The notes beneath the pieces were generated by a model. It saw only the letters and a list, made by a program, of their open reading frames with translations, did no database searches and was not told the DNA's origin. Below, piece by piece: positions 42,443 to 51,348 of a stretch of 64,000 nt of DNA. Source of the DNA: JAHEJE01 sp965216335 (lineage in GTDB: Bacteria > Pseudomonadota > Alphaproteobacteria > Rhizobiales > Aestuariivirgaceae); NCBI GenBank assembly GCA_965216335.1, contig OZ244154.1, positions 496,001 to 560,000 on the forward strand. Direction: 5' to 3'. The position numbers and the translations under genes are program-made. Each line of letters begins with the position of its first letter. Positions within the stretch are counted from its first letter, which is position 1.

Positions 42443-45340
42443 ATGCTTAGGAAGAAGACAGGTGGGGTAGCGAATGGCCCCCGTTTGTCATCTGCCCTTT
42501 CGGAACTGACGGGCGGGGCGATTGACCGCCGCACGTTCCTGAAGCGCTCAGGTTTGACCGCCGGCGGCCTTGCCGCGGCAGCGGGCCTGACGGGTGGCAT
42601 GGTGAAAAAGGCCGAGGCGCAGACTGCAAGCCCCGGCAACATCGAGATCAAGAAATCCATCTGCACCCACTGTTCGGTGGGCTGTTCGGTGATCGCCGAA
42701 GTGCAGGACGGCGTGTGGATCGGCCAGGAGCCGGGTTACGACAGCCCGTTCAACCTCGGCGCCCATTGCGCCAAGGGTGCTGCGGTGCGCGAGCATGCGC
42801 ATGGCGAGCGGCGGCTGAAATATCCCATGAAGCTTGTTGGCGGCAAATGGGAGCGGATGAGCTGGGACGACGCAATCAACGAGGTCGGCGATCGACTGTT
42901 GAGGATCCGCGAAGAGAGCGGACCGGATTCGGTCTACTGGCTCGGATCGGCCAAGCACTCCAACGAGCAGGCCTATCTGTTCCGCAAGTTCTACGCCTTC
43001 TGGGGCACCAACAATGGTGACCACCAGGCGCGTATCTGTCACTCGACCACGGTTGCCGGTGTTGCCAACACCTGGGGCTATGGTGCGATGACCAACTCGT
43101 ACAACGACATCCACAACTCGCGTGCGATCTTCATCATCGGCGGAAATCCGGCCGAAGCCCACCCGGTTTCGCTGGTTCACCTGATGAAGGCCAAGGAAGA
43201 GAACAACGCGGCCGTGATCGTCTGCGACCCGCGCTTTACACGCACCGCAGCGCACGCGACCGAGTATGTCCGCTTCCGCTCGGGCACCGACGTGGCGTTG
43301 ATCTGGGGCATTCTGTGGCACGTTTTCGAGAACGGCTGGGAAGACCAGGACTACATCAACAAGCGTGTCTGGGGCATCGAGTACATCAAGGACGAAGTGA
43401 AGAAGTGGACGCCTGAGGAAGTCGAGCGTGTCGCCGGCGTTCCGCCGTCCCAGATGCGGCGCGTTGCCCGCACAATGGCGCAGAACAAGCCCGGCACCTT
43501 CATCTGGTGCATGGGCGGAACCCAGCACACCAACGGCAACAACAATACACGGGCCTATTGCGCCATGCAGCTGGTGCTCGGCAATATTGGCCGGTCCGGT
43601 GGCGGTGCCAATATCTTCCGCGGCCACGACAACGTGCAGGGCGCAACCGACTTCTGCGTGCTGTCGCACTCGTTGCCTGGGTATTACGGCCTGAAAGCCG
43701 GTTCCTGGAAGCATTGGGCGCGGGTTTGGGATGTCGACTACGACTACCTGCTCGGGCGCTTTGCCGACAAGAAGCTGATGGAGTCCAAGGGCATTCCGGT
43801 GTCGCGCTGGATCGACGGCGTGCTGGAAGACAAGGAAAACATCGACCAGCCGGAAAACATCAAGGGCATGATTTTCTGGGGCCATGCGCCGAACTCGCAG
43901 ACCCGCCTGCCGGAGATGCAGAAGGCGATGGCCAAACTCGATACGCTCGTGGTCATCGATCCCTATCCGTCAATGACGGCGGCGATGCATACCCGCAAGG
44001 ATGGCGTGTATCTTCTGCCGGCGGCGACGCAGTTCGAGACCTACGGCTCGGTGACGGCGTCGAACCGTTCGCTGCAGTGGCGTGAAAAGGTGATCGATCC
44101 TGTTTGGGAAAGCCTTCCCGATCACACCATCATGTACAAGTTCGCCAAGAAGTTCGGGTTCGAAAAGGAGATGTTCAAGAACATCCCGGTAGAGAACGAC
44201 GAGCCGAATGTCGAGGCCACGACCCTTGAGTTCAACAAGGGCATGTGGACGATCGGCTACACCGGCCAGTCGCCGGACCGCCTGAAGAAGCACATGGCTA
44301 ACCAGCACACCTTCGATAAGACGACGTTACGCGCCAACGGCGGGCCTTGCGATGGTGAGTATTACGGCCTGCCATGGCCGTGCTGGGGCACCGCCGAGAT
44401 GGGCCATACGGGTACACCTAACCTGTATGATCCCTCGATGCCGGTGGCCGAAGGCGGCCTGAACTTCCGCGCCCGGTTCGGTGTCAAGGCACCGGACGAG
44501 TGGGGCGGCGGCAACCTCTTGGCGGAGGGCGATACCGAGGGTGTCTCCTATCCGGTGGGTGCTGAGATCAAGGGCGGTCATCCGGAGTTCACCATGGCCA
44601 TGCTGCAAAAGCTTGGCTGGGACAGTGACCTCACAACGGATGAACGGGCCACGATCGACAAGATCGCCGGCGAAAAGACCAACTGGAAGACCGACCTGTC
44701 GGGTGGCATCCAGCGGGTCGCCATCAAGCATGGCTGTGCTCCGTTCGGTAATGCGAAAGCGCGCACGGTGGTCTGGACCTTCCCGGATCCGATCCCGCTG
44801 CACCGCGAACCGCTGTACACGAACCGGCGCGACCTGTTGCCGAAATACGCGACATGGGCGGACAAGCAGGCTTACCGTCTGCCGACCCGTTATGCGTCGA
44901 TCCAGGAAATCGACCACTCCAAGGAGTATCCGATGATCCTGACGTCGGGGCGCCTGGTTGAGTATGAAGGCGGCGGTGACGAAAGCCGGTCGAACCCGTG
45001 GCTTGCTGAATTGCAGCAGGACATGTTCGTGGAGATCAATCCCCGCGATGCCAACAATCTCGGCATCAAGGATGGCGACACGGTGTGGGTGGAAGGCCCG
45101 GAAAAGGGCAAGGTCAAGGTCATGGCTATGGTGACCGAACGGGTCGGTGCGGGCGTTGCCTTCATGCCGTTCCACTTCGGCGGCCATATGCAGGGCGAGG
45201 ACCTGCGCGGGATGTATCCGGAAGGGGCTGATCCGTATGTGCTGGGCGAAGCCAGCAACACGGCGCAGACCTATGGGTATGACTCGGTCACTCAGATGCA
45301 GGAGTCGAAGACGACCCTGTGCAAGATTGCAAAAGCGTAA
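42443..45340 (+). CDS. fdhA: Formate dehydrogenase alpha (catalytic) subunit, Cys type, Tat-exported
   Basis: A 965-residue molybdopterin oxidoreductase. The Tat motif DRRTFLKRSG lies near residue 30. Cys74, Cys77, Cys81 and Cys109 (CTHCSVGC ... AHCAKG) bind a [4Fe-4S] cluster. The active-site segment QARICHSTTVAG has Cys199-His200 where E. coli FdnG has selenocysteine-His. The C-terminal molydopterin-dinucleotide domain begins near LTSGRLVEYEGGGDESRSNP. It oxidises formate to CO2 in the periplasm and passes electrons to the beta subunit. Start ATG at 42443 follows AGGAGAGAG. Confidence 0.95.
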   Translation: MLRKKTGGVANGPRLSSALSELTGGAIDRRTFLKRSGLTAGGLAAAAGLTGGMVKKAEAQTASPGNIEIKKSICTHCSVGCSVIAEVQDGVWIGQEPGYDSPFNLGAHCAKGAAVREHAHGERRLKYPMKLVGGKWERMSWDDAINEVGDRLLRIREESGPDSVYWLGSAKHSNEQAYLFRKFYAFWGTNNGDHQARICHSTTVAGVANTWGYGAMTNSYNDIHNSRAIFIIGGNPAEAHPVSLVHLMKAKEENNAAVIVCDPRFTRTAAHATEYVRFRSGTDVALIWGILWHVFENGWEDQDYINKRVWGIEYIKDEVKKWTPEEVERVAGVPPSQMRRVARTMAQNKPGTFIWCMGGTQHTNGNNNTRAYCAMQLVLGNIGRSGGGANIFRGHDNVQGATDFCVLSHSLPGYYGLKAGSWKHWARVWDVDYDYLLGRFADKKLMESKGIPVSRWIDGVLEDKENIDQPENIKGMIFWGHAPNSQTRLPEMQKAMAKLDTLVVIDPYPSMTAAMHTRKDGVYLLPAATQFETYGSVTASNRSLQWREKVIDPVWESLPDHTIMYKFAKKFGFEKEMFKNIPVENDEPNVEATTLEFNKGMWTIGYTGQSPDRLKKHMANQHTFDKTTLRANGGPCDGEYYGLPWPCWGTAEMGHTGTPNLYDPSMPVAEGGLNFRARFGVKAPDEWGGGNLLAEGDTEGVSYPVGAEIKGGHPEFTMAMLQKLGWDSDLTTDERATIDKIAGEKTNWKTDLSGGIQRVAIKHGCAPFGNAKARTVVWTFPDPIPLHREPLYTNRRDLLPKYATWADKQAYRLPTRYASIQEIDHSKEYPMILTSGRLVEYEGGGDESRSNPWLAELQQDMFVEINPRDANNLGIKDGDTVWVEGPEKGKVKVMAMVTERVGAGVAFMPFHFGGHMQGEDLRGMYPEGADPYVLGEASNTAQTYGYDSVTQMQESKTTLCKIAKA

Positions 45341-45352
45341 GGGAGACACATC

Positions 45353-45946
45353 ATGGCTAGGATGAAGTTCCTTTGTGATGCCGAGCGTTGCATCGAGTGC
45401 AATGCCTGTGTCACGGCGTGCAAGAACGAGCACGAGGTGCCGTGGGGTGTGAACCGCCGGCGGGTCGTCACCATCAATGACGGCAAGCCCGGCGAGCGCT
45501 CGATCTCGGTGGCCTGCATGCACTGTTCGGATGCGCCGTGCATGGCGGTGTGCCCGGTCGACTGTTTCTTCCAGTCCGACCAGGGTGTGGTGCTGCACAA
45601 CAAGGACCTGTGCATCGGTTGCGGTTACTGCTTCTATGCCTGCCCGTTCGGCGCGCCGCAGTATCCGCAGGTCGGCAACTTCGGCTCACGCGGCAAAATG
45701 GACAAGTGCACCTTCTGCGCTGGTGGCTCGGAAGAGGCCGGTTCGGATGCCGAGTTCAAGAAGTACGGCCGCAACCGTCTGGCGGAAGGCAAGTTGCCGT
45801 TGTGCGCAGAAATGTGCTCGACCAAGGCCCTTCTGGCCGGCGACGGCGATCAGGTCTCGAACATCTACCGCGAACGCGTCGTGGCGCGCGGCTTCGGTTC
45901 GGGCGCCTGGGGCTGGAGCAAGGCCTATCCGGGCGGCGGCTCGTAG
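45353..45946 (+). CDS. fdhB: Formate dehydrogenase beta (iron-sulfur) subunit
   Basis: A 197-residue ferredoxin-like subunit with four [4Fe-4S] cluster motifs: CIECNACVTAC (Cys13-Cys23), CMHCSDAPCMAVCP, CIGCGYCFYACP and a CTFC ... CAEMCSTKAL pair. It lacks the C-terminal membrane anchor of E. coli FdnH, like the FDH3 type. It carries electrons from the alpha subunit to the cytochrome b subunit. It starts 12 bases after fdhA. Confidence 0.95.
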   Translation: MARMKFLCDAERCIECNACVTACKNEHEVPWGVNRRRVVTINDGKPGERSISVACMHCSDAPCMAVCPVDCFFQSDQGVVLHNKDLCIGCGYCFYACPFGAPQYPQVGNFGSRGKMDKCTFCAGGSEEAGSDAEFKKYGRNRLAEGKLPLCAEMCSTKALLAGDGDQVSNIYRERVVARGFGSGAWGWSKAYPGGGS

Positions 45947-46075
45947 GCGAAACGGTCACAAACAATGGGTCCGGGCCGCGTGGGTGTTCGCTACGCTGCC
46001 CGGGCCGGTCAAACCCGAAAACATTGCGCGGGACCGCATGACTGCCGATGACCGCAAGGCTGGAGACGTAAGTCC

Positions 46076-46276
46076 ATGAAACTGCGCCGAATGTCTACGC
46101 TACTGGTGTGCTTCGCAATTGCAGCAGGCCTTGGCGCCTGCCGAGAAGAAGAAAAGCAGCGTCCGCTGAGTCACGAGAAGGGCGTCTATTCCGGCCAGAA
46201 GGGCACTCCGCTGACCGACGAACAGCAGCGCCAGCTCAGGCAGCGCAACCGCCGCCAGGCGGACGGTGGACTTTAG
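46076..46276 (+). CDS. Small lipoprotein within the formate dehydrogenase operon
   Basis: A 66-residue protein with a signal sequence ending in the lipobox LGAC (Cys22) and a short, charged mature part (REEEKQRPLSHEKGVYSGQ, then DEQQRQLRQRNRRQADGGL). It sits between fdhB and fdhC, with the fdhC ribosome site just after its stop, so it is part of the operon. A role in assembly or anchoring of the periplasmic complex is inference. The 130 bp before it contain no recognisable gene, only GC-rich inverted sequence near 45970-46010. Confidence 0.75.
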   Translation: MKLRRMSTLLVCFAIAAGLGACREEEKQRPLSHEKGVYSGQKGTPLTDEQQRQLRQRNRRQADGGL

Positions 46277-46287
46277 GAGGGCAAGGC

Positions 46288-47412
46288 ATGCAAACCGCAG
46301 CAAACCTGATCAAGACCGCCCGGCGCTGCGGACTGTTGCTGGTGCTGATGATGGCTCTGACAGCCGGCGCATTGGTCTCGTCGGCCGGTACGGCCGGTGC
46401 CCAGGCCTCAAGCGACGTGCTCGGCACCGAGGCGCAGACCGAGTTCTGGCGGGCGATCCGGCAGGGCAAGCAGGGTACCGTGTCGATCCAGGACAAGCAG
46501 GCCGGCCAGCTCATCCAGTCGGAAGGCGATAACTGGCGCGCGATCCGCAACGGTCCGCTGTCGGTCTACGGTGCCCAAGCGCTGATCGGCATGGTGCTGC
46601 TGCTCGGCATCTTCTTTGTCTTGCGCGGGCGCGTACGGATCGACCATGGCTGGTCGGGCTGGACCGTCGAGCGTTTCACCTCGCTGGAACGATTCGGCCA
46701 CTGGCTGCTGGCGGGATCATTCATTGTTCTCGGCCTGACCGGGCTCAATCTGCTGTACGGCCGCTATCTGCTGGTTCCACTGATCGGGCTGGAGGCGTTT
46801 GCGACTTTGACGGGTTGGGGAAAGCTTGCCCACAACTACGTATCGTTCGCCTTCATGGCAGGCCTGGTTCTTGTGTTCGTCATGTGGGTGCGGCACAACC
46901 TGCCGAGCCGCACGGACATCAACTGGGCGCTGAAGGGCGGCGGCATTCTCGGCACCGAGCATCCGCCGGCCAAGAAGTTCAACCTAGGCCAGAAGCTCAT
47001 TTTCTGGCTGGTTATCGTATGCGGTCTGTCGATCAGCCTGTCAGGTATCGCGCTGCTGTTTCCGTTCCAGACCAGTATCTTTACCGACACCTTTGCCTTG
47101 CTGATCAGGCTCGGCGTCGATCTTCCGGCAGAACTGACACCGATGCAGGAAATGCAGCTGGCCCAGACCTGGCACGGCATCGTCTCGATGTTCATGATCG
47201 CGGTGATCATCGCCCACATCTACATCGGTTCGATGGGCATGGAAGGCGCGTTCGATGCCATGGGCTCGGGCCGGGTCGATCTTAATTGGGCCAAGGAGCA
47301 CCACTCGCTGTGGGTTGACGAAATGGATGCCAAGGATGCCCTGCATCTGGAGCGGGCACCGGAAGCTTCGGTTGCACCGGATGCCTCGGACGAGGTCCAG
47401 CCGGCGGAATGA
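46288..47412 (+). CDS. fdhC: Formate dehydrogenase gamma (cytochrome b) subunit
   Basis: A 374-residue membrane subunit starting MQTAANLIKTARRCG after AGGAGG. An N-terminal signal/hydrophobic segment is followed by a periplasmic stretch with TEFWRAIRQGKQGTVSIQ, as in FdoI-like proteins of alphaproteobacteria. Four core helices follow with the haem-ligand histidines in SLERFGHWLLAG, AHNYVSFAFM and QTWHGIVSMFM, and a conserved HIYIGSMGMEGAFDAM. It transfers electrons from the beta subunit to quinone in the inner membrane. The C-terminal tail is unusually long and acidic. Confidence 0.95.
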   Translation: MQTAANLIKTARRCGLLLVLMMALTAGALVSSAGTAGAQASSDVLGTEAQTEFWRAIRQGKQGTVSIQDKQAGQLIQSEGDNWRAIRNGPLSVYGAQALIGMVLLLGIFFVLRGRVRIDHGWSGWTVERFTSLERFGHWLLAGSFIVLGLTGLNLLYGRYLLVPLIGLEAFATLTGWGKLAHNYVSFAFMAGLVLVFVMWVRHNLPSRTDINWALKGGGILGTEHPPAKKFNLGQKLIFWLVIVCGLSISLSGIALLFPFQTSIFTDTFALLIRLGVDLPAELTPMQEMQLAQTWHGIVSMFMIAVIIAHIYIGSMGMEGAFDAMGSGRVDLNWAKEHHSLWVDEMDAKDALHLERAPEASVAPDASDEVQPAE

Positions 47413-47413
47413 C

Positions 47414-48793
47414 ATGGGGGCCGCAGGGGTAAATCCGACGGCTGTTGTGTTGGCCTTGGGTGCTTTTTTGTTCGCCGGCGCATGTGCCGCGCCCGCAAAC
47501 GCAGCCGATCAAACGCTGCGCGGACACGGCGGCCCGGTAAAATCCATCCAGGTGTCCAGCGATGGCGATCGGGTGCTGACCGGCAGTTTCGACTATTCGC
47601 TGGGGTTGTGGAGCATCCGGCCCAATAGCGCGCCTGGGCTGGAAAAACGCATCTGGGATCACGACGGTGCTGTCAACGCGGTACGGTTCGTGCCCGGCAG
47701 CAACCGGGCGCTGACCGCCGGTGACGATGGCCGGGTGGCGCTTTGGGACCTGGAGAGCGGCGGCCTGATCGAGCGCTTTGAAGGTCATACACACAAGATA
47801 GCGGCGCTGGCCGTGTCCGGCGACGGCAGGCTGGCGGCCTCGGCGGCCTGGGACCGCACGATCCGCATTTGGAACCTTGAGACGCTAGAACCCGGACCAG
47901 TGCTCGAAGGCCACCGCAACACCGTCAACGCCGTTGTTCTGAGCAGCGACGGGACCAGGGTCTTTTCGGCCGGATACAATGGTGAGATACGGCAGTGGAG
48001 CAGTGCCACCGGCACCTTGGACCGGGTGATTTACAAACACGGTTGGGGGGTCAACATCATCGCGCTGCTGGCCGGCGAAGGGCAGTTGTTGTTCGGTGCA
48101 CTTGACGGTTCGGTCGGGGTGCTTGACATCCAGAAGGGCAACACGGTCAAAACACTGGAAAAGCATGAGCGGCCGGTTCTGGCCGTTGCAACGGCACTGG
48201 AGCTTGGACAGGTGGCAACCGGCGGCGGCGACGGGCTCATCCAGGTTTGGGATACGACCGATTGGCGGCTGAAGTTTCGCCATGAGCATGGCTTTGGGCC
48301 GGTGTGGGCGCTCGATTTCAGCCATGACGGCAAGGCAATGTATTTTGCCGGCCTGGACGATCACGTCGCCTATTGGCAGATGGAACCGGACAAGCCGTTT
48401 GCCGTGGCAAAGAGCAAGCTGCCGCGGCCGTTTCAGCGGCGCGAGGGGCTCGGACCGGGTGAATTGCAGTTCGCCCGCAAGTGCTCGATCTGCCATTCGC
48501 TCGGCCCGGACCACAACAACCGGGCCGGGCCGTCGCTGATCGGCGTATTCGGCCGCCGCGCCGGATCGGTGCCCGGCTACAGCTATTCGGCGACGCTGGC
48601 CAATTCGACAATTGTGTGGGATGCCAGAACCATCGAACAGTTGTTTGCCGACGGCCCGGAGAATTTTGTTCCCGGTTCCAAGATGCCGCTGCAGAAAATG
48701 GCAAACCGTGGCGAACGCCTGGCATTGATCGATTACCTGCGCCGTGCGACACGCGTTGCAGCGACGAATGAACGTGAAGGAGAAACCCAATGA
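47414..48793 (+). CDS. Periplasmic WD40 beta-propeller fused to a c-type cytochrome
   Basis: A 459-residue protein starting MGAAGVNPTA one base after the fdhC stop, with a signal peptide ending APANAA. About seven WD40 repeats follow (for example LRGHGGPVKSIQVSSDGDRV, and the terminal WD/IW motifs VALWDLES, IRIWNLET, IQVWDTTD). Residues about 350-445 are a class I cytochrome c with the haem site CSICH (Cys357, Cys360, His361) and the likely Met ligand in VPGSKMPLQKM. Its place after fdhC suggests an electron acceptor or scaffold for the dehydrogenase. That function is inferred. Confidence 0.88.
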   Translation: MGAAGVNPTAVVLALGAFLFAGACAAPANAADQTLRGHGGPVKSIQVSSDGDRVLTGSFDYSLGLWSIRPNSAPGLEKRIWDHDGAVNAVRFVPGSNRALTAGDDGRVALWDLESGGLIERFEGHTHKIAALAVSGDGRLAASAAWDRTIRIWNLETLEPGPVLEGHRNTVNAVVLSSDGTRVFSAGYNGEIRQWSSATGTLDRVIYKHGWGVNIIALLAGEGQLLFGALDGSVGVLDIQKGNTVKTLEKHERPVLAVATALELGQVATGGGDGLIQVWDTTDWRLKFRHEHGFGPVWALDFSHDGKAMYFAGLDDHVAYWQMEPDKPFAVAKSKLPRPFQRREGLGPGELQFARKCSICHSLGPDHNNRAGPSLIGVFGRRAGSVPGYSYSATLANSTIVWDARTIEQLFADGPENFVPGSKMPLQKMANRGERLALIDYLRRATRVAATNEREGETQ

Positions 48794-48915
48794 AAGCCTT
48801 CTGGTGCGCCATGCTGGCCATGCTCGTGATCGCCCTGGTATCGGGCCTGGTGCTGGAGCAAATCGGTCTGCCCTCAGACGAAATGAACACTGCCGCCAAT
48901 GTGCGGCTGGATTAG
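48790..48915 (+). CDS. 41-residue single-span membrane peptide
   Basis: The start ATG overlaps the stop of the WD40-cytochrome gene by four bases. The peptide reads MKAFWCAMLAMLVIALVSGL, then VLEQIGLPSDEMNTAANVRL and D. It has one N-terminal hydrophobic helix and a short polar tail, perhaps a membrane peptide or an uncleaved signal. The tight coupling supports real translation. Confidence 0.65.
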   Translation: MKAFWCAMLAMLVIALVSGLVLEQIGLPSDEMNTAANVRLD

Positions 48916-48932
48916 GAACGGGAGCGCGTGCC

Positions 48933-49124
48933 ATGGACGATGAGAAACTGAACATGTCCTTGCGAAAGTTTCTGAAACAGGTTGGCGTGACGTCGCAGCA
49001 GCAAATCGAGAGGGCGGTGCGTGAAAGCGGCAAGACAGACGGCAAAGTGGCGTTGAAAGTCGTGCTGAGCGGACCGGGCATTGGCCTGGAACACGTTGTC
49101 GAAGGCGAGATCGAGCTTGGCTGA
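48933..49124 (+). CDS. DUF6494 family protein
   Basis: A 63-residue protein starting MDDEKLNMSLRKFLKQVGVT. The rest (SQQQIERAVRESGKTDGKVA, then VVLSGPGIGLEHVVEGEIEL) matches the small DUF6494 family. It is helical, with no signal. In this operon it sits between the cytochrome-like gene and the ligase-like gene. Function unknown. Confidence 0.75.
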   Translation: MDDEKLNMSLRKFLKQVGVTSQQQIERAVRESGKTDGKVALKVVLSGPGIGLEHVVEGEIELG

Positions 49125-49857
49125 GGTGCCGACCTTTCCGCCGCTTTTAGCCGGACACGAGGTCTCCGGCGGGGCGGGCGCATTTGAAAGCGCGGTCTCG
49201 GCCTGTGTGAACGGCAAGTCCGGGGCGGGTGATGTCTATTGGTCACCGGATGATGCGGGAATCGATGTCGCGGTTGTACTGGAACCTGAAGTTCCCGAAG
49301 CCCAGGCGCTTCGAATGCTGTTTGTTGCAATGGTAGCCTTCGGTGACAGCTTCGGCGCCGTTGCACCACCGGAGATCGGTGTGTTCTATCAATGGCCCAA
49401 CCAGTTTCGGATCAGTGGCGCTTCGGTCGGTAGAGCGCGGGTCGGTGTGCCGGCTCTGCGAGTTTCGGACATTCCGGCGTGGATGGTGGTCGGCATCGAG
49501 GTGCGCAGCCGGCCGTATGACGGCCCGCTTGAACCGGGTCACGACCTGATGCGGACCAGTTTGTGGGACGAAGGTGCCGGCGAACTTGATCATCGCCGGA
49601 TGATCGAATCCTTTTCACGGCACTTTCTGACATGGGTTTACACCTGGAGCGAAGATGGCTTCGGGCCTGTCCATGAAGCCTGGATGGACCGGGCCATGGG
49701 GCGCGATGAATTATGCGAGATCAGTTGGCAGGGCGAGGTCAACAGGGGCAGGTTCTTGTCGATAGACGAACAAGGACGGATGTTGCTGAAAGGCAAGTCG
49801 GGCACCGTCGCACTGCCGCTCGATCCGATCGTCGAGCGCCCCGGGCAAGCGGCATGA
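49117..49857 (+). CDS. Degenerate biotin/lipoate-ligase-fold protein (DUF4444-type)
   Basis: About 246 residues, start uncertain (TTG at 49117 gives LAEVPTFPPLLAGHEV; GTG 49126 is possible). The core FYQWPNQFRISGASVGRARV and AWMVVGIEVRSRP aligns with the WPND-(x)-GKKLAGI and VVGIGIN motifs of biotin protein ligases. The catalytic Lys position is occupied by Ser and the GxGRxGR loop is not seen. The C-terminal part (WQGEVNRGRFLSIDEQGRML) resembles the DUF4444/BPL C-terminal SH3-like domain. It is therefore probably not an active ligase. It overlaps DUF6494 by eight bases and DUF6505 by four. Confidence 0.7.
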   Translation: MAEVPTFPPLLAGHEVSGGAGAFESAVSACVNGKSGAGDVYWSPDDAGIDVAVVLEPEVPEAQALRMLFVAMVAFGDSFGAVAPPEIGVFYQWPNQFRISGASVGRARVGVPALRVSDIPAWMVVGIEVRSRPYDGPLEPGHDLMRTSLWDEGAGELDHRRMIESFSRHFLTWVYTWSEDGFGPVHEAWMDRAMGRDELCEISWQGEVNRGRFLSIDEQGRMLLKGKSGTVALPLDPIVERPGQAA

Positions 49858-50339
49858 AGCTGCTGCGCGTCATACGCTTCGACCAGTCGGATGATCATGT
49901 TTTCGAGCGTCCTGCAGCGGCCGATGAATGGGCCGTCTCGGGGGCGGTGGCCTTTCTGGGCATCACGGCGGACCACATCAATGGTAAGGTGCGCCAGGCT
50001 TTTGCAAACGGCTTTCTGGGCATTCCGTCGATGGGCCGATCGACGTTCACCACAGTGGCCGAATGCGCACCGCGGGAAGCCGAAGGCCTGCAGCTCGAAC
50101 TGGCGCGTGGTTTCTATGAGGCCTTCAACGCTCCGTCGCTGAACGATGCCATGGCCGCAGCACGCGAGGAGATCGCATTTGCCGGCGAACTGTGTGCCGG
50201 AAAGCCGGTCAACTGCGTGTTCACCGTGCGCCGTGTGCTGGCCGGGGACGGCAGTATCAGGGAGGAGTTCCGCGAGATCGCTCCACCCGCGGCTGAGCCG
50301 AACCATGCCCGCATTTGGGACCTGGCCGATGGCGACTGA
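49854..50339 (+). CDS. DUF6505 family protein
   Basis: A 161-residue protein starting MKLLRVIRFDQSDDHVFERP by ATGA overlap with the upstream gene. Other visible segments are AVSGAVAFLGITADHI, GFLGIPSMGRSTFTTVAEC and HARIWDLADGD at the end. It has no signal or membrane segment and one Cys-containing loop (AGELCAGKPVNCVF). It matches DUF6505, seen next to DUF6352 and DUF6494 in formate dehydrogenase loci. Function unknown. Confidence 0.75.
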   Translation: MKLLRVIRFDQSDDHVFERPAAADEWAVSGAVAFLGITADHINGKVRQAFANGFLGIPSMGRSTFTTVAECAPREAEGLQLELARGFYEAFNAPSLNDAMAAAREEIAFAGELCAGKPVNCVFTVRRVLAGDGSIREEFREIAPPAAEPNHARIWDLADGD

Positions 50340-51348
50340 CTTCTGGAAAACCTCCGGCTGGCACCTGCTGCAGCCGTGCGAAACGGGCCAGTTGCGCGTG
50401 ACGCCGGACTATCTTGCCGCTTACTTCCAGCGCCCGGAACTGCGGCCGGACGAGACCGCCAATGCCGCCGAACGCAAGTTGCATTCTGCGCTCGTCGCCG
50501 ATCCGCTCCTGAAGGTGAACGAAACGGAAGTTGCCGCGCTGGGCGACGACGACATCATCCACAATTACCGCACCGTCCTCGGTTTTCGCGACCTGCTGGT
50601 CGAAAGCCGCACGCTGGAGGCGGCGTACATGCGGATTTCGCGCGGCACGGCCGGTTTGCCGCTGCCCAAGCTGTTTCTCGACCAGATGACACATGCCGTC
50701 CTGCGGCAGATCATGGAGGGTGCAACAGACCCGCTGCAAGCGAGAGCCGCCGAGCTCTTCTTCCGTGAACAGACGGTCTCGACCGACAATGGTCGCATCA
50801 TGCTCGCTGATCTCGAAACCGTCGAGATGTATGCCGAAACCGGCGGCATGGGCGGTATCGGCCAGCTTCTGACGCAAACGGCAACACCGATGCGGCAGGT
50901 CGAGCTCGATGTGCTCGATGAGGATAACGCCGGCATCTACTGGGATCGCAGCGACCGTTTCGACACAGTTGTGGATTTCCGCTTCACCCAGCCGGCGCTC
51001 GATGCGTTTGCCAGGATCCTGGAGGGCTGGATCCGCCATTTTCTCAAACTCGACGTGCAGGTGCAGCCACTGCAGCGTATCGACGACGAGCACTGGCGTT
51101 GGCATATCGGCCTTGATGCCGAGGCGACGGGCATCCTCAACGGGTTGTACACCGGCGCGGAAACCGGGCCCGGCGAACGGGGACAGTTGATCGCCCTGTT
51201 TGCACTGCGGATCGCTGATGAGGCAGCGGTGATCCCGGAGATGCGCGGCCGGCCGGTCTATTTGGGCCTGGCGATGTCGGAGACTAGGATACTTGCCATG
51301 AAACCGCAGAACCTGCTGGCCAATCTGCCGTTAAAGCGCCCAGCATGA
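50329..51348 (+). CDS. DUF6352 family protein
   Basis: A 339-residue soluble protein starting MATDFWKTSGWHLLQPCETG, overlapping DUF6505 by 11 bases. Recognisable parts are RVTPDYLAAYFQRPELRPDE, the middle EMYAETGGMGGIGQLL and a C-terminal HIGLDAEATGILNGLYTG segment. It is rich in acidic and aromatic residues, without obvious metal motifs. It belongs to DUF6352, which co-occurs with DUF6494, DUF6505 and the ligase-fold gene. Assembly or maturation of the dehydrogenase is the simplest guess. Confidence 0.75.
   Translation: MATDFWKTSGWHLLQPCETGQLRVTPDYLAAYFQRPELRPDETANAAERKLHSALVADPLLKVNETEVAALGDDDIIHNYRTVLGFRDLLVESRTLEAAYMRISRGTAGLPLPKLFLDQMTHAVLRQIMEGATDPLQARAAELFFREQTVSTDNGRIMLADLETVEMYAETGGMGGIGQLLTQTATPMRQVELDVLDEDNAGIYWDRSDRFDTVVDFRFTQPALDAFARILEGWIRHFLKLDVQVQPLQRIDDEHWRWHIGLDAEATGILNGLYTGAETGPGERGQLIALFALRIADEAAVIPEMRGRPVYLGLAMSETRILAMKPQNLLANLPLKRPA

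Noticed and set aside
43035..43045. Selenocysteine-type formate dehydrogenase
   Set aside because: The active-site codon is TGT (Cys199), not TGA, and the frame is uninterrupted.
42548..43885. 445-codon minus-strand frame opposite fdhA
   Set aside because: Mirror frame of the formate dehydrogenase alpha subunit; no motifs.
47885..49369. 494-codon minus-strand frame opposite the WD40-cytochrome gene
   Set aside because: Arginine- and proline-rich shadow frame crossing three real plus-strand genes.
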